Assembly: GCA_009760885.1 (NCBI GenBank)
Contig: CM019713.1
Location: 11,927,774-11,991,773 of the forward strand
DNA from: Achatina immaculata
Taxonomy: Eukaryota > Mollusca > Gastropoda > Stylommatophora > Achatinidae
Direction: 5' to 3'
Length of the DNA stretch: 64,000 nucleotides
Within the stretch, counting starts at the first letter, position 1, and each line of letters starts with the position of its first letter. A model generated the notes under the pieces. It saw only the letters and a list, made by a program, of their open reading frames with translations. It did no database searches and was not told the DNA's origin. Below, in pieces: positions 10,641-22,341 of the stretch. The position numbers and the translations under genes are program-made.

Positions 10641-13340
10641 CCTCTATCTCTTTACCAACTCAAGCTTTGCTACAAATATAAATTTTAAAATACTCATTAA
10701 ATCACTACTGAAAAGTGAATGATTTGCTACTATATCCATTAAGACACTGCTGAAATATGGATAATTTCCTGCTATAATCACAAAATTTTAAATTCCACAA
10801 AAGGACATACTGCTATTTTGTCATCAAGGATCCTGGCATAATCATCTGCTCTGTAGTAATATTTTGTGACATTTTTTAATGTACTCATTTCTCTTTGTGT
10901 CAGCCTACAAAAAAAAAAAGGACAGAAACACTTCATGGAGCTACGATTTATTTAATTCATAACAAAGACTGTCAAATAAACACACTGAGAATCCCTTGCT
11001 GATTAAATATTTCAGAAAAACTAACTTCGTTATTTTAAAAAATCTATAGTTTTTAAAGACAAAAGATTTTCATTAAAATCAAGGATTTTAACATTTTATT
11101 AATGATCTGAAATTTCTTAAGTGTTCTGCCATTAACAACAAGTACATAAATATGTACAGAACTGAATATGAAACCTTATATATATATATATATATATATA
11201 AGAAACACCATCAAGAGGTCAGATATGGTCTTGAACAAGCTCTGATTGGTTGGCTTTGATAGCAGCTAGATTAAGAGTTTAATAGGGCCGAAACACTTGT
11301 CTGGGGGGGTTATTCCTCTGATGACCTGAAGGAATTGTGTTGTTCCGCTCTCTACGGTAGAGAGTTTCCTGCATATATATATACAACATTAGCCTTCTCG
11401 CCTATGCACTTTTAAATAATACTAGACACTTAATATTGAATTAAAATGATAAATTCATGGTGAAGAGAGTAAATTACTGAGAAAAAAACCATGGGAGTGT
11501 TATATAAAGTTATTATGAAATCAGAAACTCATTATGGTATCATATAAGTGAATCTTATTTATAACAGGAAATAATTAATCACAGCAAAACCTTATTCTGA
11601 GATCATTTGTTCTAATGAAGATAATTTGTTAGGCTTAGGGAAAAAAACAAAAAGGCCACCCTTGCACTCCTTAATGAGATCTAGGAATGTAAGATGGAGG
11701 AGTCCTCTCATGGTTAAGTGGTTACTCAACAAACCAGAGTCTGTGGTTTGAGTCACAGCCATTCTCTTATTATTTTTACTCTTCTCACAACTAAGGTGCT
11801 TTGTCTACTATTTTGTTTACTATTTTTATTATTCATATACACTTTTCTCCTAAACTTTACTATATGCAGGCCTTGTTTTTTCAAATTTGCTAAAATTATA
11901 CGTAAAACATGACAGAAGACAATGAAAATGGACTCTCCCTGCATCACTCATAGCACAAACCAACAGAGGACAAAAAAAAAACAAAAAGTGAGATTATCAC
12001 AAAACTGACCGATATGGAAATTGCATAAAGCTTCTGTTTGATTCTGAATCTGTAACTGGCATGGTATCTGATGTTGCATAAACCGGCTTAGTATTGACCT
12101 GCCAATATAGTAAAATATTCTTTTATTTTATAGATATCACAACAAGTTACTAATTTCAAGAGGCCACATCATTTACATAAATGTAAAATAATAACCAGCT
12201 GCTTGTATTTTGAACAGATTTTTTCACTCTTTTTAAACATAATTTAGTTTGAATATAAAGATGATTTCATGTTATAAAATTCACTAAATTTTAGTTTTTC
12301 ATTTAATGGCAACTGAAACACGGAGAAGCTAAACAACAATCAGCTCTGACAAATTTTCCATGTAGAATCCAGATAAACATAAACACGAATGACTACATCT
12401 TTTTCTTATTTGTTCACCCTCAGAATGATGTTATTTGTGTTGGGCCACAGTTTGCAGCTAAGCTGTGATGTTTGTGCCTTTAGGCCAACACATCCGACTT
12501 CAGCTTGGTGAACTTTTTCACTTTCCCATTTTCAGTCCCTATCCACTTTGCCAGACTACCATCTGTTTCCAGGGGGACACAACTGGGAGGCAGAATTGGG
12601 TCTTGACTGACTCTGGTTTGCCAACCCTGATGCAAAACAGTCAGCCATGGATCACTAGCCACTAGCTTGAGTATACATCCTCATTCCCTCAGCTGCAGCT
12701 TCAAAACGCTGAAAGTCAAATAGAGAACGAGCAATTAAAACACAGTCCATTCAGAAGGTGAAATAGCTTTCTGGTTCATTTGAAGATCCACGCAAATTCT
12801 TAAGACCAAGAAACAAAATCCAAAATAAGACTATCACTCTCTCTCGTCTCTTCACTGTCTACAACACATGGAGATGCTGGTAACAAGAGATTTTCACTTT
12901 TGTCAGCCTTTTGCTGTCTTCTTGGGTGTTTACCATGTCAGTCCTTTGAAGGAAGTCTACACTGCTTACATATTTTGTCTGCATCAAGAAATAAGAAATA
13001 ACAGACACCACAGCATGCCCCAAACACACTGAGAAGCAAAATATCAAGTGGTTTGATCACTTCATCAAAATGTAACTGAACCAGTTACCACTATAGGCCT
13101 TCAAAAAAATATAGTGTTTGATTTAGAGGGCACCAAAAGAGAAGATAGCCAGATGATGTCCAAAGGGTCCTATGGTGACATCGATATCATTCCCTAATGC
13201 TACTCACCTGGCACAAGACCATAAACTGCACCTTTTCACAATACTTGACAGGAAACAGAAGCATGCAGTGAAGTGGGCAGTGGCATAAACTATGTAAAGC
13301 AGGTGGAGAGATGAAATAAAGATGTGGAATTATAATGTAA
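10641..13340. other. Non-coding stretch with (TA)n, repeats and a SINE
   Basis: Contains a (TA)n tract at 11177-11200, the second 71-bp repeat copy (11199-11269), a small CTCTCTACGGTAGAGAG hairpin near 11350, the SINE-C copy at 11690-11870, and a diverged piece resembling family D on the minus strand around 12590-12670. No exon recognised. Confidence 0.45.
11690..11870 (+). mobile_element. tRNA-derived SINE, family SINE-C
   Basis: Box A TGGTTAAGTGG (11711-11721) fits the consensus; box B GGTTTGAGTC (11745-11754) has one change. The body follows with CATTCTCTTATTATTTTTAC. Related copies lie near 4345, 32130, 36475 and 38400. Confidence 0.6.
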
Positions 13341-13341
13341 A

Positions 13342-13651
13342 GTAGATATGTATATTAAATGCACTGAAATAGAATGCTGTATATTCAATATTTTAAGTAA
13401 AAGGCCTATTCTTTGTTAGTACATTTTTCAGGGGTGAAAACACTATTTGATTAGGCAACCCAAAGCTGATATACTAGTGTCAGGGTTAGCGAACCAGTAG
13501 ATATGTATATTAAATGCATTGAAATAGAATGCTGTATATTCAATATTTTAAGTAAAAGGCCTACTCTTTGTTAGTACATTTTTCAGGGGTGAAAACACTA
13601 TTTGATTAGGCAACCCATAGCTGATATACTAGTGTCAGGGTTAGCGAACCA
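13342..13651. repeat. 155-bp tandem duplication
   Basis: Two consecutive near-identical 155-bp units, 13342-13496 and 13497-13651, each starting GTAGATATGTATATTAAATG. The second unit runs straight into the rest of a family-D repeat, so the duplication includes the left edge of that element. Confidence 0.85.
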
Positions 13652-13870
13652 CAGCTGACCAAGACCCTGTTCCCACCTCCCCACTGATACCCCCGGTAAC
13701 AGGCACAGACTGGCTAACAGGGTAGAGATCACCGTTGTCTCCATGGTGGTGGAGTCTGCTAAAAAAGTATTGCTTTTCAGCTGTACTCCAGGACTGAAAA
13801 AGTACCTGCCATAACCTGCTCCCAAGCTGACATGATGCTGTGCCTCAACACCTCTACAGCATCGGCTGCA
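13420..13870 (+). mobile_element. Dispersed repeat, family D
   Basis: Member of a ~300-450-bp family with the order TGTCAGGGTTAGCGAACC, then CTGACCAAGACCCTG, then a tail region GATGCTGTGCCTCAACA. Other members are at 24970-25140 (-), 25440-25770 (+), 28256-28520 (-), 56630-56760 (+, partial) and 63385-63860 (+, with a tRNA-like head). The head in the last copy suggests a SINE. Confidence 0.7.
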
Positions 13871-14191
13871 AATAACACCAGCTCACATTAACAGAGTGAT
13901 AGCACAAGACAAGATACTGTATTTTTCTACCATTATATTTCTCGACTGCCTCTTTTCAAGTGGGTATATTCAGTTTTTAAATTCAATTCTCACATACAAA
14001 AAAATCAACATTTCAAATTAAAATAACTACTGGAGAAGGAAACAAAATAAAAAGAGTTACGGTAAGCAGAGATGTTAGAAAAAAAATGCAAAATGATAAA
14101 AAGGACACAGAGAAAGAAATATCACAAGCAGGACACAAAAAAAAAATGAAGAGACTTCTTCTTCTTCTTCTTCTTCGTTCGCACTGTCTGT

Positions 14192-15049
14192 CTATATCTG
14201 CAGTCCTGTCTCTTGGATAAATTTCACTGTTTTTTGTAATTCATGTATGGAACCATAGAGCTTATCTTCTTTAGTGGTTTCACTGGGCCAGTAATTATTT
14301 CTCAGTGACTCGTAGTTGATGCAGTTCTGGAGGATATGTTCCACAGTTTGGGGCACCTGGGCACATGTACACAGATTAGTAGTACCAACCTTAAACTTTG
14401 TATACATGTGACTTCGGAGTCGGCTGTGTCCTGTTCGGAGACGGAAGATGGTGACTTGTTCCTTTCTGTTTAGCATGTGATAGTCATCATGTGGTGGTGT
14501 TTGTGGCTTCCTGTAGGTTTTTATCATGCTTTTCTTCTGATTATAAGTGATTGGTATGTCTGGTTGCTCCATTTCAGTGCCCTCTTTGGCCAGTTGGTCA
14601 GCTTTCTCATTGCCTGGTATCCCACAGTGGGAGGGAATCCATTGCAAAGTGACTCCATGTTGTAAGCCAATTTTTGACAAGGCATCCTTAAGGTCTGGTA
14701 GTTTGTTGCACTGAAGAGCCTCCAGTACTGATCTTGCATCTGTGAGAATTACTACAGGACATGTATCAATTCTGGAGTCTGATAGTTTTTCAACTGCAGC
14801 AATAATTGCCCTAACTTCTGCATCAAAGTTGTTGCAGTATTTACCAGTGGGTATGGAAATCTTGTCAATGGTGTTGTTTGGATATTCAATATATGCTCCT
14901 GCCCCTCCATTCTTTATGGCATTATGTGCAGATCCATCTGTATACACACGTATCCAGGTGTCACATGGATATTTGTCATCTAGAACACTAAGTGTGGCTG
15001 TTGATCTTACAAGACTACTCTGCATCTCACCATTCTGCACACCTTTCAC
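14192..15049 (-). pseudogene. LINE RNase H domain
   Basis: 285 residues counted from a GTG codon, with the frame open further upstream. The RNase H1-type catalytic set is visible in order: VYTDGSA (Asp), FDAEVRA (Glu), ILTDARS (Asp) and GNEKADQLA (Asp), with the WIPSHCGIPGN motif just before the last. A Cys-rich stretch follows (TNLCTCAQVPQTVEHILQNC), common at the C-terminus of such LINEs. The domain would remove RNA from the RNA-DNA hybrid during target-primed reverse transcription. It is out of frame with the RT by one base near 15135, so here it is a broken part of ORF2 with the domain itself intact. Confidence 0.9.
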
Positions 15050-15126
15050 TTCAGTCTGAATAGATATTTGTGTATAATCTGCTTCTTTCCATGGTGTATG
15101 CTCTGGTACAGATGATAATGGAGTGA

Positions 15127-17097
15127 CTACAGTGGAAGGTCAGGTATCAGCTTACGCATACGCTTGGCCTGATGAATGAAGCTGCTTCTTTTAAGCCGTC
15201 CTAATGCCAAGTTATTGAATCTCTCCTTCAGGGGATGGCTTACAGAGCTAAGGAATTTTTCTCCCATGGTCATGACCTTTGTGTCTCTACGTTCCTTTAG
15301 CGGTTGAACACCAACTATTTTCTGCATTTCTACTATTGGTGTGGACCTCATGGCACCTGTGATAATCCGTAGTGACTGATTTTGAACCTTGTCTAGATTA
15401 TGCAGCGTAGTGTTTGATGCTGTGCACCAAGATGTTGAGCCATATTCTAAATGTGGTAGAATACTTTGCTGATATACATTCTTGAGGATTCTTTCACTAG
15501 CTCCCCATGTGGTTCCACTCAATTTTCTTAACATGGCTAGTTTTCTTCTGGCTTTTGCTTCTGCACTGTTGATGTGTTGCTTCCACGTCAGTTTTGAGTC
15601 AAGAGTCACTCCTAAGTAAGTGGATTGGTTGTCCATCCTTAAGGGTATTTCATTTACAAAGATCTTACCTGCTTTCTGTTTAGATGAGAGGGTGAACAGA
15701 GTGGTACTTGATTTCTCTGTGTTGATACTTACACACCATTTGTTTGTCCATGATGTCAAGATGTCTGCTGCTCTTTGGAGTCTCTGTGTAGCAACTGTCG
15801 CATATTCATCTGTACACCACATGACCAGATCATCTGCATACAGTGCCGCTTTGATTCCATAGGGAAGTTCCTTGACCAGGTCATTAATGAATACAAGGAA
15901 TAATGTAGGCGAAAGGACTCCTCCTTGTGGTACACCGTGTCGCAGAAGTACCTTCTGGCTGTTGTGTCCATCCATTACTACTCTAGCTCTTCTATTGTGT
16001 AAATAGGACTTTATCCAGTTGTACAGTCTTCCATTCACATTGCAGTTTCTTAGTTTCCACAGCAGACCTTTTTTCCATACTTTATCAAAGGCTTTCTTCA
16101 GGTCTATCCACGCTGCTAGTACAAGGTTTTTCTCTTGGAATGCATCCTCAATCTCTTGAGAGAGATAGATCACTTGATCTTCCGTACTGTAGTACTGCCT
16201 AAATCCTGCTTGTTGTGGAACGAGAAGGTTTTCACTTTCTAGGTACCATTTTAGCCTCAGGTCAATGATGCGTTCCATCGTTTTGCATAGGCAGCTAGTG
16301 AGACTGATTGGCCTGTAGCTGGAGGCAGTATCACTGTTTTTCCCTGGTTTTAGCAGTGGTACCATGCTTGCTTCCTTCCAGATTTGAGGTAACTTACCTG
16401 TGCTCCAGCACATATTGAAAATATCCAACAGCTTTCCCAATGCTGCCATTCCCAGGTTCTTGATCATTTCATTGGACACTCCATCTGGTCCTGGTGATTT
16501 CCTTGGTTTCAGTTTACTAACTGCTAGGTCTAACTCGCTGCGTGTGATTGGTGCATTCATGACCTCCACTTTTCTGACTTGTTCCTCCTCTTTCTGTGGC
16601 TGGATGCGCACTGTACGCTCCTTCTCTGGATGGATATCAATGTTGCAGTCCTGTGCAAACATGCGAGCAAAGTGATCTGCTACCTGCTTACCTGTAAGAG
16701 TTTTCCCATCCTCTATTAGTGTAACCTTTGTACTTCTTCCAGTACTCTCATCATTTAACTGTTTGATTAGTTTCCACAGTTTCCTTCCATCCTTTTCAAA
16801 GTTTAGGGACTCTGTTTTCTCTCTCCAACTTTCCCGTCTGGCTTGCAGCTTTGCTCTCTGAAATTTGGCCTTAGAATGTTGGTAATTATTGTGGTGTTCT
16901 TGGCATGGTCTATTTTCTGCTTGCTTTCGAGCTGCTTCCACGTCATCATGGAGTTTTCCCAGCTCACTAGACCAGTATGGTTTATAGTCCCTGCGAGCTC
17001 CTCTGGGAATGGTTTCATGAGCGGCCTGAAGGATACAAGCATTGAATTCCTTCACTATGCTGTTAATATCCTTACCTTCTATGGACAGCTGTCCCAC
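15127..17097 (-). pseudogene. LINE reverse transcriptase domain
   Basis: 656 residues of continuous RT frame. RT motifs occur in order: KLKPRKSPGPDGVSNE, YRPISLTSCLCKTMERI, QAGFRQ, AAWIDLKKAFDKVW, HGVPQGGVLSPTLF and the active site YADDLVMW near residue 419 (about 15830-15841). The N-terminal part (HETIPRGARRDYKPYW) is the usual linker from the endonuclease. The frame ends with a premature TAG after LIPDLPL, while the coding text continues into RNase H one base out of frame. Function: reverse transcription of the element RNA at the nicked target. Confidence 0.93.
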
Positions 17098-18041
17098 CAG
17101 GTACCTGTACGATGTCTGTACATTGTCCAGTTTGCTTTTTTATAGTTCCATCTGGGGAGAGGGTTACTGGTGTTAAGGAGTTCATTTTCTATTGTCAGGA
17201 GGACTGGTCGATGGTCGCTACCTCCAAGTTGTTTTCCAACTTCACGTGTAATGTTCCACTTCAGATCTGGAGAGTGGAATGCCAGATCTGGTGTTGATTT
17301 TGTATGCCATGCCCTTGAGTAAAATGTTGGGGCATCCATTGGCTGGTTGATCAGGAGAAGTCCATTATCATCCTGCCAGCTCTCAACTTCCTCTCCTTTC
17401 TTGTCTATGTGGTCATAGCCCAAGCTCTGGGAATGACTGTTAAAATCACCACAGACCATCAGTCTCTCTTTGTGTGGGATTGTTCCTAAAGCAAGTGGGC
17501 GGTCATTAGGACAGTAATAGTTAAGGAGATGGAAATCTGTATTACTACTTTTTAGATGGATCATCTGGTATTCGGCTCCTTCCATGTACACTCCCACCTG
17601 ACATGCGCTGATGTTATTCTTAACAAGTGTGAGTACTCCTCCTTTTCTTCTGTCCTGTCGGTCTGATCTAAAGCACTGGTAGCCTCTGATTTTAAAGGCG
17701 GCATCTTTGGTTAGGTGTGTCTCCTGTATGCAGCATATACTTACCTGCTCTGCAAAAAGTATGTTCTCTAGTTCAACCTTTTTGCTATAGCCATCTCTAA
17801 CACTGCTGACACCCTCAGCATTCCACTGCATTATTTTAAGTTCTTGCTTTTTGGCTATTTTCTTCTGTTGTATTTTTTGGCCAGTAGCTCTACTCTCATG
17901 TCTCCTGACTCCACAAGACGAACTGAGAGGACCTCCAGTAGCATTGGGTGGACCCTTTCGAGGCAGGGGGCCCGGCACTGCACCTGCCTGGTTAGTCTTC
18001 ACAGGGCGAGCACCATGTTTGAAAACTGCAGATAGAGACAT
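17079..18041 (-). pseudogene. LINE apurinic-type endonuclease domain
   Basis: 320 residues from ATG; the frame is open further upstream to the TGA at 18108-18110. EEP-family motifs: MQWNAEG (Asn), CIQETHL (Glu), VCGDFNSHS (Asp/Asn) and GGSDHRPV (Ser-Asp-His). This domain nicks target DNA to prime reverse transcription. The last residues (after NWTMYR) are read out of frame; the true text continues as the RT linker after a one-base shift near 17110-17125. A basic, Gly/Pro-rich N-terminus precedes the domain. Confidence 0.9.
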
Positions 18042-18107
18042 TTCATTAGCGATAATGCGTGTTACCCTGATTTTTGCGATGCGCCTTTTGGCTGGGTAAC
18101 TCCGACT

Positions 18108-18416
18108 TCAGCACCTTTCCTTGCTAGGGCAGACTGTGGTCTTGCTCGGACTGCCATGAAGACAGTGTGGCTGGCCTGCCCAAAACTTTGTTTTCCAGCC
18201 CCTGGTGGCTGTACTTAAGCACCTTCTCCATGTCAGATGGTTTGAGACAGTTCCACAAAGACACTCTGACTTTGAGATGAGGAATCTGATGAGTGCTTCA
18301 ACGATATCCATTCCCCGCCACCCATAGTCTACTGGCTCTGTTTTGTTTACATCATTCTGATAGCCATTGTTGTAAAGACCCATAGGCTTGTCACGTCCTG
18401 GATTCATTGGTTTCAC
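18108..18416 (-). pseudogene. LINE ORF1 remnant or 5' coding region
   Basis: 102 residues ending in TGA, in the same frame as the endonuclease that follows. No clear zinc knuckle or coiled coil is visible. By position it is the tail of an ORF1 or the N-terminus of ORF2 cut by a stop. With only ~530 bp between the TSD and the endonuclease ORF, a full ORF1 is absent, so the copy is probably 5'-truncated. Confidence 0.5.
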
Positions 18417-18649
18417 ATCAGACTTCCCTCATCCCCGCCAGAGATCTCCATGTCCCCATCTGTCCACCAACCTGACATTACATTTTGCAAAAATAACAAT
18501 TACAATTAGTGTTGATTGCTACAAGTTTCTGGGCTACAGAGGTAGGTCAGAGTTTTTAAGCAAACAGATCTATGTTCCCTGTCTCACAAACACTGTGTTA
18601 AGATAAGTGTGTTCTTAACACAGTTGTTCCCAGGGGAAAATGAAGAGAC

Positions 18650-19946
18650 AAATTCAAAGACTGTGATACAAGAAATAAAAACAAAATAAATTTTAAAAAA
18701 AACTAAATACAAAAAAAAGAGTAACAGTAATAGTGTGTAAAGGCCTTTAAGATTTGGTCCAACTCATCTCACAGCAACAACAAAAACTTCATGTGAATCA
18801 TCAATATGTTCATACTATTACATTTTCATTTTTTGACTCACTCACAGTGCAGAAAATCTCAGCAGTGGGGGTACAAACACACTACATAACAATACAAAGA
18901 AATACAAGTGAAAGTGAAAGAAATAAAAACCAGTAACAGTTTCTCACTACCTGTCGCATACCAGTACCTGATCTAGCCAATATGTATGGTACTCTATGGC
19001 CAAACGAATGCTGTCTACCCACTTTTGCCTATCTTCTGCGTGAGATGCTGCCATTAATGTAGAATGATCATACATAGAAGTTTCAGTTACTGTATTCATT
19101 TTATGTTAGACACAATACTATTTTATTTTTACTGCTTCCTCCCAAATTAAAAAATGCTACAAATAACATTACTGGGGACACAGGTTCTGATTTTAAGGAA
19201 GACTTAGGGCTCTTTTATATGGATCTGAAACACAGAAAATATAGTCAAACATGAAATGAAACAATAGTTTCCCTTTTAGCTGAACATCTGATGGCAAGAC
19301 AAAGTAACCAACTCTGAGATTTTGCAGAATGAGGTTGCTGAGAATGGATGACAATATTTGTGCACAAATTTTGTATGGTGAACTTCTAAAGGAAAAGAGG
19401 GTGTGTGGCAAATGAAAAATTAGATACAATGACATCTGTAAGTCATGAGTGTGAGATTTTTCTACTAGTCATGAGATCTGGAAAGAACACAGAAAAGACT
19501 GAGTCACGTGGACAGCAACTCAGTGAAAGAGCACATCAACATTTAAGGATGAAATAAGCGCTAAACCTGGAAGTTAGAAGACACAAGTGCAAGAAAACTA
19601 GCCCTTGGAGTACAAACATTTCTGGCCATTACCATGGCTGACTATGTACATTAAACACGGATGTAAAGTCAGTCACAAAACGAGCTGCTTGGGAAGATGA
19701 TGCGCATAAGAAAAATCCACAACAGTTGATAAACATGCCTGCTTCAAAGCTGTGTTCTTAGATGACAGTGCCATCAAATTATATGTATTATGAAACAAAG
19801 TTTAGTTTTAAAAAAGGAAGAAAATATTTTAAAAATAAGTATCAGAAAAAAAAATATTAATCCATTTGATCTTGTGCTTCATAATGAATGAAAAGAATGA
19901 TAGTACCATTTATGGAGGGAATAAATTCCATGTACTTTTCATATGC
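18650..19946. other. Non-coding stretch
   Basis: AT-rich with poly-A tracts. I recognise no repeat family or exon apart from the TSD at the right edge, which belongs to the next LINE insertion. Confidence 0.4.
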
Positions 19947-20631
19947 TGAAGTTAACAAGGAAAAAACAAAAGTAATGAAACATCTCATTACTCAAGAAGG
20001 AAAAATATATGTAGAAGGAACAACTGTTGAAGAAGTAACCCATTTTGCATACCTCACCAGGATGGTGACACCAGAAAGAAAGAATTTAGAACTGCAAAAG
20101 CAGCACTGACCTTCAAGAATTTTGAGAACATATGGCATTCAAAAGTTATAAGCACAAAAACCAAGCTTATTCAATTCAAATGTAACATCCACCATCATTT
20201 ATGCACGTGAAAGCTGGAAAACAACTAAATAAATAGACAAGAAATTAGACTCTTCTGAAAACAAATGCCTCAGGAAAATACTTGGTATAAAGTGGAACAA
20301 ATTCAAGAACAATGCAAAGGTAAGACAGATGAGCAAACAACAACCTGTCTCATGGGCGATCAGAAAAAGAAGATGGACATATGTTGATCACATGATAAGA
20401 AGAAACAGTCAGAGAACCCCAAAACAAGCTATCAAGTGGAACACAACAGGCAGAAGAAAAAGCAGTCGAACACATGAAACTCTGAAGAGGACATTGTTAA
20501 GAGAGGTCAGTTTAGTGGGCATAAAATCCCTTGCTGAGGTTGAAAACCTCGCTGAAAACAGGAAAACTTGGCAAACTACCATGCGAGCCCTATGTGACAT
20601 TTAACAGCATGGGAAGGACGTAAGATGTAAG
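19947..20631 (+). mobile_element. RTE-1 LINE, 5'-truncated, with 13-bp TSD
   Basis: A 685-bp insertion flanked by a perfect TSD, ACTTTTCATATGC (19934-19946 and 20632-20644). It covers the C-terminal ~200 codons of the RTE-1 protein, with KWNTTGRRKSSRT and LREVSLVGIKSLAEVE readable, and ends in the GTAAGATGTAAG-type tail. Several frame breaks mark it as inactive. The clean edges make it a good reference for the RTE-1 3' end. Confidence 0.88.
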
Positions 20632-20685
20632 ACTTTTCATATGCAGATGCAGATGATATATTTGTATTTCAGATATGTATCAAAG

Positions 20686-20766
20686 GAGTGACATAATGAA
20701 GGAGTGACATACAAAGGAGTGACATAAATACTGTAATGAAAGAATGACATAATGAAAGAGTGACAA
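20686..20766. repeat. Short tandem repeat around GGAGTGACAT
   Basis: About five irregular units of AAAGGAGTGACATAATG. Inverted relatives (ATGCCACTCCTTC) lie at about 21003-21080, on the other side of the telomere-like stretch. Confidence 0.7.
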
Positions 20767-20869
20767 TATGATATGTTTATTTTTAAAAATATTTCAATGT
20801 GAAAAATCAAATAAGCCATTCTATCACCTAATCTGTGCAGTGGTCTTCTATTATGAATGTCTTTATCAC

Positions 20870-20965
20870 TGATACCCTAACCCTAAATGCTAACCTAAAC
20901 TCTAACCATAAATACTGACCCTAAACTCTAATTTTAAACTTTGACCCTAGACCCTAATCTATTGA
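20870..20965 (+). repeat. Degenerate interstitial telomere-like repeat
   Basis: Starts ACCCTAACCCTAAA and continues with diverging CTAACC, CCCTAA and CTCTAA units for about 90 bp. The vertebrate/mollusc-type telomere motif is CCCTAA, so an old interstitial telomeric tract is possible. Confidence 0.55.
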
Positions 20966-22340
20966 CGATGGCTAGTGTTTTCGAACCTAATATGAGGATT
21001 TACATATGCCACTCCTTCATTACTACAATATTTATGTCATGCCATTGAAATCCATCTCCAATATGCCACTCCTTGGATATGTTATTCCTTTTAACTGATA
21101 AAGGTTGTCCCGTAATGTCACAGACACATATACAGGATACACTGTTAGTGCCCATTCACTCACTTTTCTTGACCAGTCACTATACTACAGGGTGATGTAA
21201 TCATCATCATGCCTGTCTTGCCTTGCCTCTCCCAACTCTAGAATGAGTTAGGCACCAATTTCTACAGCTGGCTGACTGGTACACTTCTAATCATATCTGA
21301 ATCATTGACATTCACCATGAGAAATAAGGGGACTAACCACTTTGCTACCTGGGCATGAATGTACTGTAAATCTTTCACTCCATGAATAATGACTATCTGC
21401 TCCAAAATCTCATCTACAATATCATGCATCTCATTCCACACTATTAATTTCTTTTTTTTTTTTGACAATGTGCAGCTGCCACTATTTAACAGAAGAGGTT
21501 CAAACTTGACTGAAAGAAGGGTTATTTTTTTTTTACAAATATCTTACCAGTTATTTAACAAAACTTTTATTTGACATAAAAAAAAGCACTGAAGTAAAAA
21601 ATTTTAATTAAACAAATATACTACATACATCAGACACCTACAAGGTTCCATTATTCTGCTCCTCTGATTGTTTTGTGGTCCTTTAAACTATGAAACATCT
21701 CACTTTAATGGTCAAATCTGAGCTCATCAAATATTTTAATCACTTCCTCCAAATCCTTTAAATTTATGACTTTTCAATCATAAATAAATTGTTCTATGTT
21801 CAGTTAAAGCAAATTTCATGCCCATTTCATTATGCAGAGCTCTATAGTTTGTCTGCACAAATAATAATACGGACATATACAGCCCAATCCTTTTGGCACA
21901 GAACACAAACAGATTCTGCTGACACATTTCAGCCCTTGCTACAGTAACACACAGCAGCAACACATTTTGGTAAGACACAGTCATGAATGACAACCTTTTA
22001 ACCAGAACACCTGTCCTGAGGATTCTTTAACAGTGAAAGTCTGTAAATCACTGGCAGAAATGGACACAACTGCTCCCTAAGACAGAGAAAGATTTCTCGT
22101 TACAGTCAAACTACATCTCATGGGTTAATTTCAAGCAATAAGTGGAACAAGCACATGCCTTTTAACGGCTGCAAAATATTTCTTTCTGCACGATGAATGA
22201 GATCTCTAAGTACACAAAAGATTACACTAATTCCATAATCAACTAATATACCAGATGTTTATCGTATTACTTCCTTCACTACATCACATGTAGTAGAGAC
22301 TGGGGGTTTAATTTCATTATCCAGGCTCAAATTTATAAAA
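20966..22340. other. Non-coding stretch
   Basis: Contains a diverged SINE-A-like piece near 21245-21350 (TTTCTACAGCTGGCTGAC) and T-rich tracts. No exon recognised. Confidence 0.4.
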
Positions 22341-22341
22341 A

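Larger units (their letters stand above)
14156..18636 (-). mobile_element. RNase H-bearing non-LTR retrotransposon (I/Nimb-like), 4.48 kb
   Basis: A minus-strand LINE flanked by a perfect 13-bp TSD, AAAATGAAGAGAC (14143-14155 and 18637-18649). Order in the sense direction: short 5' region with an ORF1 remnant, AP endonuclease, reverse transcriptase, RNase H, a 3' UTR of only about 15 bases, then GCGAAC-(GAA)n. An RNase H after the RT is typical of I, R1, Tad and related clades; I favour the I/Nimb group but cannot prove it. Three reading breaks are visible: an in-frame TGA at 18108-18110, a one-base shift near 17110-17125 and another near 15135. The element looks recent, but as read it cannot make one full ORF2. 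Confidence 0.9.

Noticed and set aside
14477..15059. + strand ORFs across the LINE
   Set aside because: Shadows of the minus-strand RNase H and RT frames.
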